Shown piece after piece: positions 8,050 to 20,393 of a DNA stretch of 64,000 nt. Position numbers and translations under genes: made by a program. Every line of letters starts with the position of its first letter. The first letter of the stretch is position 1. The DNA is from Palauibacter sp965207805 (lineage in GTDB: Bacteria; Gemmatimonadota; Gemmatimonadetes; Palauibacterales; Palauibacteraceae): positions 992,001 to 1,056,000 of the forward strand of contig OZ242312.1 of NCBI GenBank assembly GCA_965207805.1. The letters are read 5' to 3'. The notes beneath the pieces were generated by a model. It had not been told where the DNA came from. It was given only the letters and a program-made list of their open reading frames with translations, and did no database searches.

Positions 8050-9025
8050 ATCGATGGCCTCCCTGCGGAGTCTTGCGGAGCGGGTGCAGGAGCACGCCGC
8101 GCCCGCGGCTGCTGCCGCCCAGGAACACCACGGCGAAGCCGCGGCCGGGGAGCACGCCGAGGAGTGGGGCACCGAAGTCATGATGCACCACGTCGTGGAC
8201 TCGAACATCTGGGAGTTCGGACCCTTCGGCGAGATCCATCTCCCGGAAATCCCGGCCTTCAATATCGGCGGCCTCGAGATCGACCTCTCGATCACGAAGC
8301 ACGTGCTGTTTCTGATGTTCGCGGCCGTTTTCACGATCGTGACGATGTTCATCGCCGCGCGGTCGACGGAGCGGCTCAGGGGGGGCGAGAAGGCGCCCGG
8401 CGGAGTCCTCAACGGGATCGAGGCCTTCTATCTGTACCTGAGGGATGACGTCGTAATGGCCAACATCGGCCGTGGAGGAGAGAGGTTCGTCCCGCTCGTC
8501 ATCACGCTCTTCTTCTTCATCCTCTATGCGAACCTGCTCGGCCTGATCCCGTTCGGCGCGACGGCCACGGGGAACATCATGGTCACGGCCGCGCTCGCGA
8601 TCATCGCGCTCGTCGTGATCGAGACGGCGGGGTTCATCGCCCTCGGCCCGCTGGGCTACGCGAAAACCGTCTTCTTCCTCCCGCCCGGGCTGCCCGGACC
8701 GCTGAAGCCGATCACGCTGCTCATCATGGCCCCGGTGGAACTGATCGCGAAATTCTCGAAGATCATGGCGCTCGCGATCCGGCTCTTCGCCAACATGACG
8801 GCGGGACACTTCGTGATCCTCGCCTTCATGGGTCTCATACTCACCTACGGCTCGATGGTCGGTCACGGCGTTTTCGGGACGACGGTCGGAGCCGCGACGA
8901 TTCTGGGGTCCATGGCCCTCGCGCTGTTCGTGATGATGCTCGAGATCTTCATCGCGCTTCTTCAGGCGTACATCTTCGCGATGCTGGTCTCGGTGTTCAT
9001 CGGATTGATTCGCCACGCGCACTGA
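8030..9025 (+). CDS. atpB: ATP synthase F0 subunit a
   Basis: Membrane stator subunit that forms the proton half-channels against the c-ring. The 331-residue protein has a soluble N-terminus, then about six membrane helices. The essential Arg is visible in ALAIRLFANMTAGH, and the last helices carry LLQAYIFAMLVSVFIGL. The first 60 residues are unusual: Ala-, Glu- and His-rich with no clear signal peptide, longer than in E. coli. ATG 8030 lies inside the 3' end of the preceding gene. A 99-base structured gap separates it from atpE. Confidence 0.96.
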   Translation: MNRVLDRSMASLRSLAERVQEHAAPAAAAAQEHHGEAAAGEHAEEWGTEVMMHHVVDSNIWEFGPFGEIHLPEIPAFNIGGLEIDLSITKHVLFLMFAAVFTIVTMFIAARSTERLRGGEKAPGGVLNGIEAFYLYLRDDVVMANIGRGGERFVPLVITLFFFILYANLLGLIPFGATATGNIMVTAALAIIALVVIETAGFIALGPLGYAKTVFFLPPGLPGPLKPITLLIMAPVELIAKFSKIMALAIRLFANMTAGHFVILAFMGLILTYGSMVGHGVFGTTVGAATILGSMALALFVMMLEIFIALLQAYIFAMLVSVFIGLIRHAH

Positions 9026-9034
9026 CCCGGGAGG

Positions 9035-9097
9035 GTCCGCGGGCAACTTCCGCGCCGGGGAGGCGCGGACGGAACGGGGGGTGACGTCCGAACCCCC
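9035..9097 (+). promoter_or_regulatory. Structured leader before atpE
   Basis: The atpB-atpE gap can fold into two stems: GTCCGCG (9035-9041) with CGCGGAC (9064-9070), and a G6 run (9076-9081) with C5 (9093-9097). A clean GGAG then precedes the atpE ATG. In E. coli the same gap boosts translation of the multi-copy c subunit. A similar role is inferred here. Confidence 0.4.
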
Positions 9098-9124
9098 GAC
9101 AGAGAAAGGAAGCTGGAGCAAACG

Positions 9125-9388
9125 ATGCTGAACATGTTGACGCTGCTGCAGGGCATGTCGACGGGAGACGGCCTCGCGATCGGTCTCGCCATCGTCGGTG
9201 GCGGGCTCTCCGTGCTCGGAGCCGGTATCGGAATCGGTCTCATCGGCGGGCGCATGACGGAAGCGATGGCCCGCCAGCCCGAGGAAGCGCAGACCATCCA
9301 GACGGCCGCGATCGTGCTCGCCGTGTTCATCGAGGGTGTGGCGCTGTTCGGACTCGTGATCGCCGGCTTCATCCGCGGCGGCCTCTGA
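9125..9388 (+). CDS. atpE: ATP synthase F0 subunit c (proteolipid)
   Basis: 87-residue two-helix hairpin that oligomerises into the rotor ring. Helix 1 carries the packing motif GAGIGIGLIGG, the polar loop is ARQPE, and the ion-carrying carboxylate in helix 2 is Glu70 (AVFIEGVALFG). Helix 1 lacks the Gln that marks Na+-coupled rings, so proton coupling is expected. Its stop TGA shares a base with the atpF ATG. Confidence 0.97.
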   Translation: MLNMLTLLQGMSTGDGLAIGLAIVGGGLSVLGAGIGIGLIGGRMTEAMARQPEEAQTIQTAAIVLAVFIEGVALFGLVIAGFIRGGL

Positions 9389-9939
9389 TGCGTCTGGCCG
9401 GTCTCGGCGCGCTCTGGGGTTTCGCGGCGCCAGTGAAGCTGGCCGCCCAGGCGGAGACGGGGATCTTCTCGCTCAATCTGGGACTCGTCGTGTGGACCTG
9501 GATTCTGTTTGTGCTCACGCTCGTCGTTCTGGCGAAGTGGGTCTTCCCGCTCATCGCGGGCGGACTCGAGCAGAGGCACGCGAAAATCCAGGGCGCGATC
9601 GACGACGCCCTCTCCGCGCGCGACGAGGCGAAGGGGCTGCTCTCGCAGCAGGAGGCCGCGCTCGAAGCGGCCCGCAGCGAAGCTCGCGAGATGCTCGAGA
9701 ACGCCCGGCAACACGCCGACGGTCTGCGCAAGGAGATGCTGGAGGAGGCGCGGGCGCAGCAGTCGCAGATGCTCGATGACGCGCGCCGCGAGATCGGTCA
9801 CGAACGGGACCGGCTGCGTGAGGAGATCCGGCGTGATGCCGTGGACCTCGCGTTGGCGGCCTCCGAGCGGCTGATCCGGGCGCGGCTGGACGCCGAGGAG
9901 AACCGGCGGCTGGTCCACGAGTTCGTGTCGGACGTCTAG
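9388..9939 (+). CDS. atpF: ATP synthase F0 subunit b
   Basis: Peripheral stalk subunit, 183 residues. There is one membrane segment at about residues 30-50 (LVVWTWILFVLTLVVLAKWV) followed by a long, charged, heptad-rich helix rich in Glu, Arg, Ala and Gln that would form the stalk dimer to the C-terminus. The N-terminal 20 residues are hydrophobic and could be a signal-like extension. Start overlaps the atpE stop (TGATG). Only one b-type gene is present, so the stalk is probably a homodimer. Confidence 0.94.
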   Translation: MRLAGLGALWGFAAPVKLAAQAETGIFSLNLGLVVWTWILFVLTLVVLAKWVFPLIAGGLEQRHAKIQGAIDDALSARDEAKGLLSQQEAALEAARSEAREMLENARQHADGLRKEMLEEARAQQSQMLDDARREIGHERDRLREEIRRDAVDLALAASERLIRARLDAEENRRLVHEFVSDV

Positions 9940-9955
9940 TGTCGGTGACGGACTC

Positions 9956-10489
9956 ATGAGCGCGTCGGCGGTGGCCCGCAACTACGCGGCGACTCTCTTC
10001 GAACTCGCGGCGCGGGACGGGAAGGAGGCGGAGTACGGGCGGCTGATCGAGGAGATCGGGGACCTGTACACCCACGTCCCGGACTTTCAGCGCTTCCTGG
10101 AAGTGCCCGCCGTGTCGCTGTTCGAGAAGAAGGAGGCGATCCAGGCGGCCCTCTCCGGGAGGGCGCCGGATCTCTTCGTCCGCTTTCTGCTCGTCATCCT
10201 GGATCGCCACCGGCAGCGGGCCCTTCCGGGGATCGCGCGCGCCTACCGCGATCTTCTGGACGAGAAGGCGGGACGGGTCCGCGCCACGGTGACGCTGCCC
10301 TTCGAGGCGGATGACCGCGTCCGGAACGAGGTGGTTTCGGCGCTGGAGCGGCGCTTCGAGCGGGAAGTCGTCCCCGAGTTCCACGAGGACCCGAAGATTC
10401 TGGGTGGCGTGATCATCCGCGTCGGCGACGAGTTGCTGGACGCCTCGCTGCGGCGGCAGCTCGAGCAGATGCGGCGCGAACTGTACTGA
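9956..10489 (+). CDS. atpH: ATP synthase F1 subunit delta
   Basis: 177-residue OSCP/delta subunit joining the stalk to the top of F1. N-terminal helical bundle starts SASAVARNYAATLFELA, as in the family. The C-terminal part contains PEFHEDPKILGGVIIRVGDELLDASLRRQLEQM in short form (GGVIIRVGDE and DASLRRQLE are the family hallmarks). It sits 16 bases after atpF and 36 before atpA, the usual gene order. Confidence 0.95.
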   Translation: MSASAVARNYAATLFELAARDGKEAEYGRLIEEIGDLYTHVPDFQRFLEVPAVSLFEKKEAIQAALSGRAPDLFVRFLLVILDRHRQRALPGIARAYRDLLDEKAGRVRATVTLPFEADDRVRNEVVSALERRFEREVVPEFHEDPKILGGVIIRVGDELLDASLRRQLEQMRRELY

Positions 10490-10525
10490 GACGGTCGGTA
10501 ACGAGAACATAGAGAAGAGAAGACG

Positions 10526-12139
10526 ATGACAGGTTTCGACAGCTCCCTTCGAGCGAGCGAGATCAAGAAGGCCCTGCTCGAGCAGATCGACCGCTACGAG
10601 GAGGAACTCCGGGTCGAAGAGGTCGGTGAGGTCCTCGAGGTGAAGGACGGCGTGGCCCGCATCTGGGGTCTTTCGACGTGCGTCGCCAACGAGATGCTCG
10701 AGATCACGTCCCGCGACACCGGGGTCTCCGTGATCGGTCTCGCCTCGAACCTCGAGGAAGACAACATCGGTGCCGTGATCCTGGGCGATTACCTGGCCCT
10801 CAAGGAGGGAGATCCGGTGCGCCGCACCGGTCGCGTCCTCTCCGTGCCCGTCGGTCCGGAGATTCTCGGCCGCGTCGTGGACACGCTGGGGCAGCCGCGC
10901 GATGGCCGCGGTCCGATCGAGACCGTGACCTACATGAAAGTCGACCGGAAGGCGCCCGGCATCGTGTACCGCCAGCCGGTGAACGAGCCGCTCCAGACGG
11001 GCCTCAAGGCGATCGACTCCATGATTCCCATCGGCCGCGGCCAGCGGGAACTCATCATCGGAGACCGTGGCACGGGCAAAACGGCTGTGGCGATCGACGC
11101 CATCATCAACCAGAAGGGCGAGGACGTCGTCTGCGTCTACTGCGCGATCGGACAGAAGGGCTCGACGGTCGCCGGCATCGTCGAACGGCTCCGCGAAGAG
11201 GGCGCGCTCGACTACACGGTCGTCGTGGCCGCGAACGCGTCGGAGCCCGCGCCGATGCAGTTCATGGCGCCCTACGCCGCGTGCGCGATCGGCGAATACT
11301 TCATGTACGAGGAAGGGAAGGCCGTCCTCGTCATCTACGACGACCTCACGAAGCAGGCGGATGCCTACCGCGAGGCGTCGCTCATCCTGCGGCGTCCCCC
11401 GGGCCGCGAAGCGTACCCGGGCGACGTCTTCTACCTGCACAGCCGCCTGCTCGAGCGGGCGGCCAAGATCAGCAACGATCCCGAAGCGATCGCCGGCCAC
11501 CCGGATATCAGGAAGCCCGGCGGTTCGCTGACCGCGCTCCCGATCATCCAGACCGCCGCCGGCGACGTGTCCGCCTATATCCCGACGAACGTGATCTCGA
11601 TCACCGACGGTCAGATCTTCCTCGAAACCGACCTTTTCTACTCGGGCGTGCGCCCGGCGGTGAACGTGGGGATCTCGGTCTCGCGCGTGGGCGGAAACGC
11701 GCAGATCAAGGCGATGAAGAAGGTGGCGGGGCGCCTGCGGCTGGACCTGGCGCAGTTCCGTGAGATCGAGGCTTTCGCGCAGTTCGGCACGGAGCTGGAC
11801 GCCGCGACGCAGCGGCAGCTGGACCGGGGCCGGCGCACCGTCGAGATCCTGAAGCAGGGCCAGTACGAGCCGATGCCGGTCGAGGAGCAGGTGATGGTGA
11901 TCTTCGCGGCCACCCAGGGGTTCCTGGACGACCTCGAGGTGTCGCGCATCCGCGGCTGGGAAGTCGGATTCCTGGAGTACATGGGGACGAACCATCCGGA
12001 GGTCGGAGAGGCGATCCGGAAGGAGAGCGTGATGTCGGACGAAACCGAGGCCGCGCTCCGCGAGGCGATCGAGTCCTATTCCGGCACCTTCGTCCATGAC
12101 GACGCCTCCAGAGGGGACGCTTCGGACGCCGCGGCATGA
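10526..12139 (+). CDS. atpA: ATP synthase F1 subunit alpha
   Basis: Non-catalytic nucleotide-binding subunit, 537 residues. N-terminal beta-barrel domain (about 25-95) contains VKDGVARIWGLS. The nucleotide-binding domain has Walker A GDRGTGKTA and the arginine-finger region near VGISVSRVGGNAQIKAMK. The C-terminal helical domain ends in an Ala/Asp-rich tail slightly longer than in E. coli. ATG is preceded by an AGAGAAGA purine tract. Its stop overlaps the atpG start by four bases (ATGA). Confidence 0.97.
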   Translation: MTGFDSSLRASEIKKALLEQIDRYEEELRVEEVGEVLEVKDGVARIWGLSTCVANEMLEITSRDTGVSVIGLASNLEEDNIGAVILGDYLALKEGDPVRRTGRVLSVPVGPEILGRVVDTLGQPRDGRGPIETVTYMKVDRKAPGIVYRQPVNEPLQTGLKAIDSMIPIGRGQRELIIGDRGTGKTAVAIDAIINQKGEDVVCVYCAIGQKGSTVAGIVERLREEGALDYTVVVAANASEPAPMQFMAPYAACAIGEYFMYEEGKAVLVIYDDLTKQADAYREASLILRRPPGREAYPGDVFYLHSRLLERAAKISNDPEAIAGHPDIRKPGGSLTALPIIQTAAGDVSAYIPTNVISITDGQIFLETDLFYSGVRPAVNVGISVSRVGGNAQIKAMKKVAGRLRLDLAQFREIEAFAQFGTELDAATQRQLDRGRRTVEILKQGQYEPMPVEEQVMVIFAATQGFLDDLEVSRIRGWEVGFLEYMGTNHPEVGEAIRKESVMSDETEAALREAIESYSGTFVHDDASRGDASDAAA

Positions 12140-13002
12140 GCAAGTCGAGGGACATCTATCGGCGGATGAAATCCGTCGACAGCACGAAGAAGATCACGCG
12201 CACCATGGAGATGGTCGCGACCGCCAAGCTCGCGCAGGCGCAGGGGCGGGTGATCCGCGCGCGTCCCTACTCGGCGGAACTCATGGACATGATCGCGCGC
12301 CTCGCCACGCCGGACCTGGCGGAATCCCAGCCGTTGCTGCGCCAGCCGGACCGCATCGAGCGGGCCGCGCTCGTGCTCGTGACGAGCAATCGAGGGCTGT
12401 GCGGCGCCTTCAACGCGAATCTCATTCGCACCGCGCAGGCGCAGCTCGCCGAGCTGGAGGAAGCCGGAGCCCGGGTCGAGTTCCACGTCTACGGGAACAA
12501 GGGGATCTCGTACTTCCGGTTCCGCGGCGTGGAGATGGCGCACACGCGCAACGACCTCGGGGATCCTCCGACGACGGCTGACGCGCGCGGGCTCATCGAC
12601 GATCTGGCCGCCCGCTTCGTGGCCGGCGAACTCGACGCGGTGCGGCTCGTGTTCGCGGAATTCCGGAACATGGTGAGCACGCCCCCGTCGGTCCGGCAGG
12701 TTCTTCCGGTCGGCGTAGGCGAGGCTCGCAAGGGCCCGCAGCCCTTCTATATCCTGGACCCGTCGGAGGAGGGGATCCTCGATCATCTCCTGCCGCTGTA
12801 CGTGACGAACTCGACGTACAGCGCGCTCCTGGAGACGGCGGCGGCGGAGCAGGCCGCCCGCCGGACGGCGATGAAGTCGGCGACGGACAATGCCAATGAC
12901 TTCCTCGACAACCTGCGACGGACGTACAACCGCGCCCGCCAAGCCGAGATCACGAATCAGATCGCGGAGATCATCGGCGGCGCGGACGCGTTGGACGGAT
13001 AA
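12136..13002 (+). CDS. atpG: ATP synthase F1 subunit gamma
   Basis: Central rotor shaft, 288 residues. The N-terminal helix SKSRDIYRRMKSVDSTKKIT and C-terminal helix (TDNANDFLDNLRRTYNRARQ then AEITNQIAEIIGGADAL) form the coiled coil inside the alpha3beta3 barrel. VLVTSNRGLCGAFN begins the Rossmann-like globular part. No regulatory Cys insertion of the chloroplast kind is seen. Confidence 0.96.
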   Translation: MSKSRDIYRRMKSVDSTKKITRTMEMVATAKLAQAQGRVIRARPYSAELMDMIARLATPDLAESQPLLRQPDRIERAALVLVTSNRGLCGAFNANLIRTAQAQLAELEEAGARVEFHVYGNKGISYFRFRGVEMAHTRNDLGDPPTTADARGLIDDLAARFVAGELDAVRLVFAEFRNMVSTPPSVRQVLPVGVGEARKGPQPFYILDPSEEGILDHLLPLYVTNSTYSALLETAAAEQAARRTAMKSATDNANDFLDNLRRTYNRARQAEITNQIAEIIGGADALDG

Positions 13003-13062
13003 CGGACGTACAGTGCACGGGGCGGCGGCGCCCCCGAGAACCGATAGCCATGAGGCTGACAT

Positions 13063-14495
<1,433 letters not shown>

Positions 14496-14499
<4 letters not shown>

Positions 14500-14780
14500 C
14501 GACCGCGTCCGCCGACCGGCGACTGAGCGTCACGGTGATCTCGCCGTCGGCCGCCGCCTTCTCCGGTGCCGCGACGTCGATCATCGCCCCCGCGCACGAC
14601 GGCGAATTGGGGATTCTGTACGGCCACGCCCCGATGGTCGTCCTGCTGGGCGAGGGCCTGCTTCGCATCCGCACGGACGACGGCCCGCGTCGTTTCCGGG
14701 TCGCCCGGGGCTTCCTGCAGGTCCTGGACAACACGGTCGCCGTCCTCGCGGAAGAGGTGGAGCCGGCCGCGGAGAACTGA
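14496..14780 (+). CDS. atpC: ATP synthase F1 subunit epsilon, short form
   Basis: 94 residues, the N-terminal beta-sandwich only (LSVTVISPSAAAFSGAATSI, GELGILYGHAPMVVLL, RVARGFLQVLDNTVAVLAEE). The E. coli protein is about 138 residues and has two extra C-terminal helices that block rotation when ATP is low. Those are absent here, so epsilon-type inhibition should not occur. It is the last gene of the operon. Confidence 0.93.
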
Positions 14781-14805
14781 CCCGTCACGGGTCCGCGGAA
14801 GGAGC

Positions 14806-14834
14806 TTGACGCTCCTCCGAACCGACCCTATTTT
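14806..14834 (+). promoter_or_regulatory. Promoter of the 23S-5S rRNA unit
   Basis: TTGACG (14806-14811) and TATTTT (14829-14834) are exactly 17 bases apart, 25 bases after the atpC stop. This is the best sigma70-like pair in the atpC-23S gap and places initiation about 115 bases before mature 23S. A TTGACA at 14883 lacks a matching -10. Confidence 0.6.
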
Positions 14835-14843
14835 ACCCGTCTT

Positions 14844-14884
14844 CCCTGCGAGCGCCTTGGGGCGTCTTGCGGGTCCGCTTTTTT
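14844..14884 (+). terminator. Terminator-like hairpin with T6 tract before 23S
   Basis: CCC-T-GCGAGCGCC (14844-14856) can pair with GGCG-T-CTTGC-GGG (14861-14873) around a TTGG loop, and TTTTTT follows at 14879-14884. It may end atp transcription. It also lies downstream of the promoter at 14806-14834, so it would sit in the rRNA leader, where it could act as an attenuator that needs antitermination. Confidence 0.55.
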
Positions 14885-14955
14885 GACAATTTGGTAGCGA
14901 GTGAGAGTGCTGGGCGCCGAGTGCGTCTGAGGTGCTTGATGCCGTCAACGAAGAT

Positions 14956-17980
<3,025 letters not shown>

Positions 17981-18057
17981 ATATCTTCATATGAGGTCGA
18001 TAAGCGCTTCAGCGCGCTCGATCGCCCTGCACTCGACTCGTTAGCCAGATCCCGGAT

Positions 18058-18176
18058 TGCCGGCGGCTTTAGCGAGGGGGAAACACCTGGTCCCATCCCG
18101 AACCCAGCAGTTAAGCCCCTCAGCGCCGATGGTACTTGGGCGGGGACGCCCTGGGAGAGTAGGTCGCTGCCGGCGA
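18058..18176 (+). rRNA. rrf: 5S ribosomal RNA
   Basis: About 119 bases beginning TGCCGGCGGC. Helix I is closed by GCCGGCGGC (18059-18067) with GCTGCCGGC (18167-18175). Internal ACCTGGTCCCATCCCGAACC and GATGGTACTTGGGCGGG are the standard 5S consensus blocks. It lies 77 bases after 23S with no tRNA between. Confidence 0.95.
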
Positions 18177-18185
18177 CTTTTTCGG

Positions 18186-18224
18186 AAACGCCTCGTGTCC
18201 GTTGCGGATGCGAGGCGTTTTTTT
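18186..18224 (+). terminator. Rho-independent terminator of the rRNA unit
   Basis: AAACGCCTCG (18186-18195) and CGAGGCGTTT (18211-18220) form a perfect 10-bp stem, followed by more T residues to 18224, 10 bases after the 5S end. Confidence 0.93.
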
Positions 18225-18229
18225 GCATC

Positions 18230-18258
18230 GGGGTGGGGGTGGGAGAGGGGAGGGTGGG
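18230..18258 (+). other. G-run tract with quadruplex potential
   Basis: Six runs of three to five G separated by single T/A or AGA lie directly after the rRNA terminator, fitting the G3+N1-7 quadruplex pattern on the plus strand. The complementary C-runs recur at 18367-18396 as the other arm of an inverted repeat. Confidence 0.55.
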
Positions 18259-18722
18259 CGGTGGCTTGCTGGTGAACGCCGCGTCCACGCTGAACGGCCG
18301 GGGTGCTTGATCGTCGCGGGCCGGCGGTCCGCAGGTCGGGCGAGGCGGCAGGCGTTCAAGGCTGGCGCCACCGCCCACCCTCCCCTCTCCCACCCCGTCG
18401 CCGATGAGATGGGATGGGATGGCGGATGGCCGTGCGGGCGTGCGTGGGGGCTGGCGAGCTTGCGGTAGCGCGATCGTTTCGGGTCATGCGGTGGAGGAGG
18501 GGGGTGTCGGCGCTGGCGCCAGCCTTGAACGCCCGCGGATTGGCGCCCGTGCGTACGGGCCGCCCCGCGACCGGCTGCCCCCCGGCCGTACAGCGTGGAC
18601 GCGGCGTTCACCAGCAAGCGAGCGCCGACACCCTCCTCCTCCGCCGGCGATGTGCTCCTCGACCGTGCTGCGGTACCGCGGCGTCACCAGCCAGCTAGCG
18701 CCGACACCCTCCTCCGCCGGCG
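18236..18722. repeat. Cluster of GC-rich inverted repeats (BIME/REP-like)
   Basis: No gene is recognisable here. Perfect 30-bp inverted repeat: 18236-18265 with 18367-18396. A second, 39 bp with one mismatch: 18264-18302 with 18581-18619. A third, 20 bp: 18351-18370 with 18514-18533. The 19-base block AGCGCCGACACCCTCCTCC occurs at 18621-18639 and 18697-18715, and its inverse, with extra Gs, near 18492-18513. The unit therefore appears about five times in alternating orientation. The last copy forms the 3' end of thiE. Function unknown; a mobile palindromic repeat family is the best guess. Confidence 0.8.
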
Positions 18723-19348
18723 AGGCGAAGAAGCTCTCGCACGACTGCTGCGGGGTCGGAGGCGGACATTACAGCGGAAAGGACGGCGATGCCGGCGCCG
18801 GTCTCGAGCACCTCGGAGGCGTTTTCGAGCGTGATGCCGCCGATTCCGAGACAGGGGAGACCGCTGGCCTCCCGGACGAGCCGGACTCGGTCACGGCCGA
18901 TCGCTTCGTCGGCGAGGCCGGGCTTGGAGCGCGTACCGAACACGGCTCCGACGCCCAGGTAGTCCGCCCCGGTAGCCGCGGCGCGGCGAGCTTCCTCGGG
19001 ATCATCGGTGGAATAGCCGATGATGAAGTCCCGCGGGGCGATGCCACGGGCCGCCGGGACGGTGAGATCGTCCGGACCGAGATGGACGCCGTCCGCGCCG
19101 GCGGCGAGGGCAACGTCGAGACGATCGTTCACGATCAGGGCGGCCCCCGCGGACTTCGTGATTGCGAGGAGCCGCTCGGCGGTCGAGGTGAGCCCGCGGC
19201 TGTCCGCCGTCTTGTCCCGAAGTTGAATCGCAGGCACCCCGGCGCCCACGCATTCCGCCACGACCCGCTCGAGAGGACGGCCGCAGGCGGGCTGCGGGTG
19301 GGTGATGACCATGAGAGGCCAGCCATCCGGCGTGGGCGAGCCGGGCAC
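18695..19348 (-). CDS. thiE: Thiamine-phosphate synthase ThiE
   Basis: Joins HMP-PP and thiazole phosphate to give thiamine phosphate. A 217-residue TIM barrel with AIQLRDK, IVNDRLDVA, GADGVHLGPDDL, GAVFGTRSKP and GIGGITLENA in family order. Last gene of a minus-strand operon, 13 bases after mltG. The final residues (GGGGCRR) and stop codon are encoded by the palindromic repeat cluster, so the natural C-terminus has been replaced or extended by repeat DNA. The catalytic core is intact. Confidence 0.95.
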   Translation of the reverse strand: MPGSPTPDGWPLMVITHPQPACGRPLERVVAECVGAGVPAIQLRDKTADSRGLTSTAERLLAITKSAGAALIVNDRLDVALAAGADGVHLGPDDLTVPAARGIAPRDFIIGYSTDDPEEARRAAATGADYLGVGAVFGTRSKPGLADEAIGRDRVRLVREASGLPCLGIGGITLENASEVLETGAGIAVLSAVMSASDPAAVVRELLRLAGGGGCRR

Positions 19349-19361
19349 GGTCCTTGCCGTG

Positions 19362-20393
19362 CTAGCGTTCCGCCGACTCGCGGCCGACGCGGATCCGGTC
19401 TATCGCGTTGTTGTGCTCGCGCAGGGTCCGCGTGAATTCGTGCGAGCCGTCGTTTCGCGCCACAAAGAAGATGTACTCGTGGTCGGCGGGCTGGAGGGCG
19501 GCCCGCAGCGATGCCTCGCCCGGCGAAGCGATGGGGCCGGGCGGCAGTCCCTGCTGCGTATAGGTGTTGTAAGGGTGATCCGCGACGGCGTCGATGTCAC
19601 GGTAGAGCAAACGTGCGCGCGGTTCGCCGAGGGCGTACTGAACCGTGGGATCCGCCTGCAGAAGCATGTCGCGCTGAAGGCGGTTCCAGTAGACCCCCGC
19701 GACCACCGGACGCTCCTCGTCCCACCGGACTTCCTTCTCCACAATGCTCGCGAGCGTCACGATCTCTCTCTCGTCGAGGCTGAGCGCGGCGGCTTGAGCC
19801 CGCTCCTCGACCCCCCAGAAAGCCCTGTATCGTCCGACGATCGCCTGGACGATGACCGGGACTCCGACCCCATCGGCGAATCGATACGTCTCCGGGAACA
19901 GGTACCCTTCCAGCGTGGGGCCGGGCACACCCAACTCAGCCGCCCGCTCCGGATCCGTCAGGTAAGCAAGGACGGCGGCGGTCGAATCGCCGACGTAGGC
20001 GGCCAGGCGTTCCGCCACCTGGGAGATCCGAAGACCCTCGGGGATCGTGAGCGGCGTCGTCACGACGGCTCCGGTTCGGAGCACCTTGAGCAGGTATGTG
20101 TATGAGGCGCCGCGCGGAATCTCGTACCGGCCGGCCTTCAGCTGCCGCCCTTGACCCTTCAGGCGCACGTACGCGTCGAAGATCCGGGGATGGAAGATCA
20201 GTTCCTGCGCGCGGAGCACGTCGGCGACCTCGAGCGACGCGGCGCCATCGGGGACGACGACCTCGACCACCGACCCGTCGGGGAAGCCGCGTCCCCGGAA
20301 CTCGGCGGAGAAGAACCCGTACGCCACGGGCGCCAGGGCGGCGAGAGCGGCGAGGAGCAGGCGAACGCCCGTCCCTTTCGGCAGGAGTTTCAT
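19362..20393 (-). CDS. mltG: Endolytic murein transglycosylase MltG
   Basis: 343-residue inner-membrane-anchored lytic transglycosylase that cuts nascent glycan strands and sets their length. One membrane anchor near the N-terminus (LLLAALAALAPVAYGFF) is followed by a LysM-like part and the YceG catalytic domain. Its conserved stretch ASIVEKEVRWDEERPVVAGV holds the catalytic Glu, and QQGLPPGPIASPG follows. Start overlaps the ruvX stop (ATGA). mltG next to ruvX is a common arrangement. Confidence 0.94.
   Translation of the reverse strand: MKLLPKGTGVRLLLAALAALAPVAYGFFSAEFRGRGFPDGSVVEVVVPDGAASLEVADVLRAQELIFHPRIFDAYVRLKGQGRQLKAGRYEIPRGASYTYLLKVLRTGAVVTTPLTIPEGLRISQVAERLAAYVGDSTAAVLAYLTDPERAAELGVPGPTLEGYLFPETYRFADGVGVPVIVQAIVGRYRAFWGVEERAQAAALSLDEREIVTLASIVEKEVRWDEERPVVAGVYWNRLQRDMLLQADPTVQYALGEPRARLLYRDIDAVADHPYNTYTQQGLPPGPIASPGEASLRAALQPADHEYIFFVARNDGSHEFTRTLREHNNAIDRIRVGRESAER

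Noticed and set aside
14883..14911. TTGACA at 14883 as the rRNA promoter
   Set aside because: No acceptable -10 at 16-18 bases; the TTGACG/TATTTT pair at 14806-14834 is better.
17981..18057. tRNA gene between 23S and 5S
   Set aside because: Only 77 bases, with a GCGCTTCAGCGC hairpin but no cloverleaf or T-loop consensus.
18230..18722. CRISPR array
   Set aside because: Repeats alternate in orientation and have no regular spacing.
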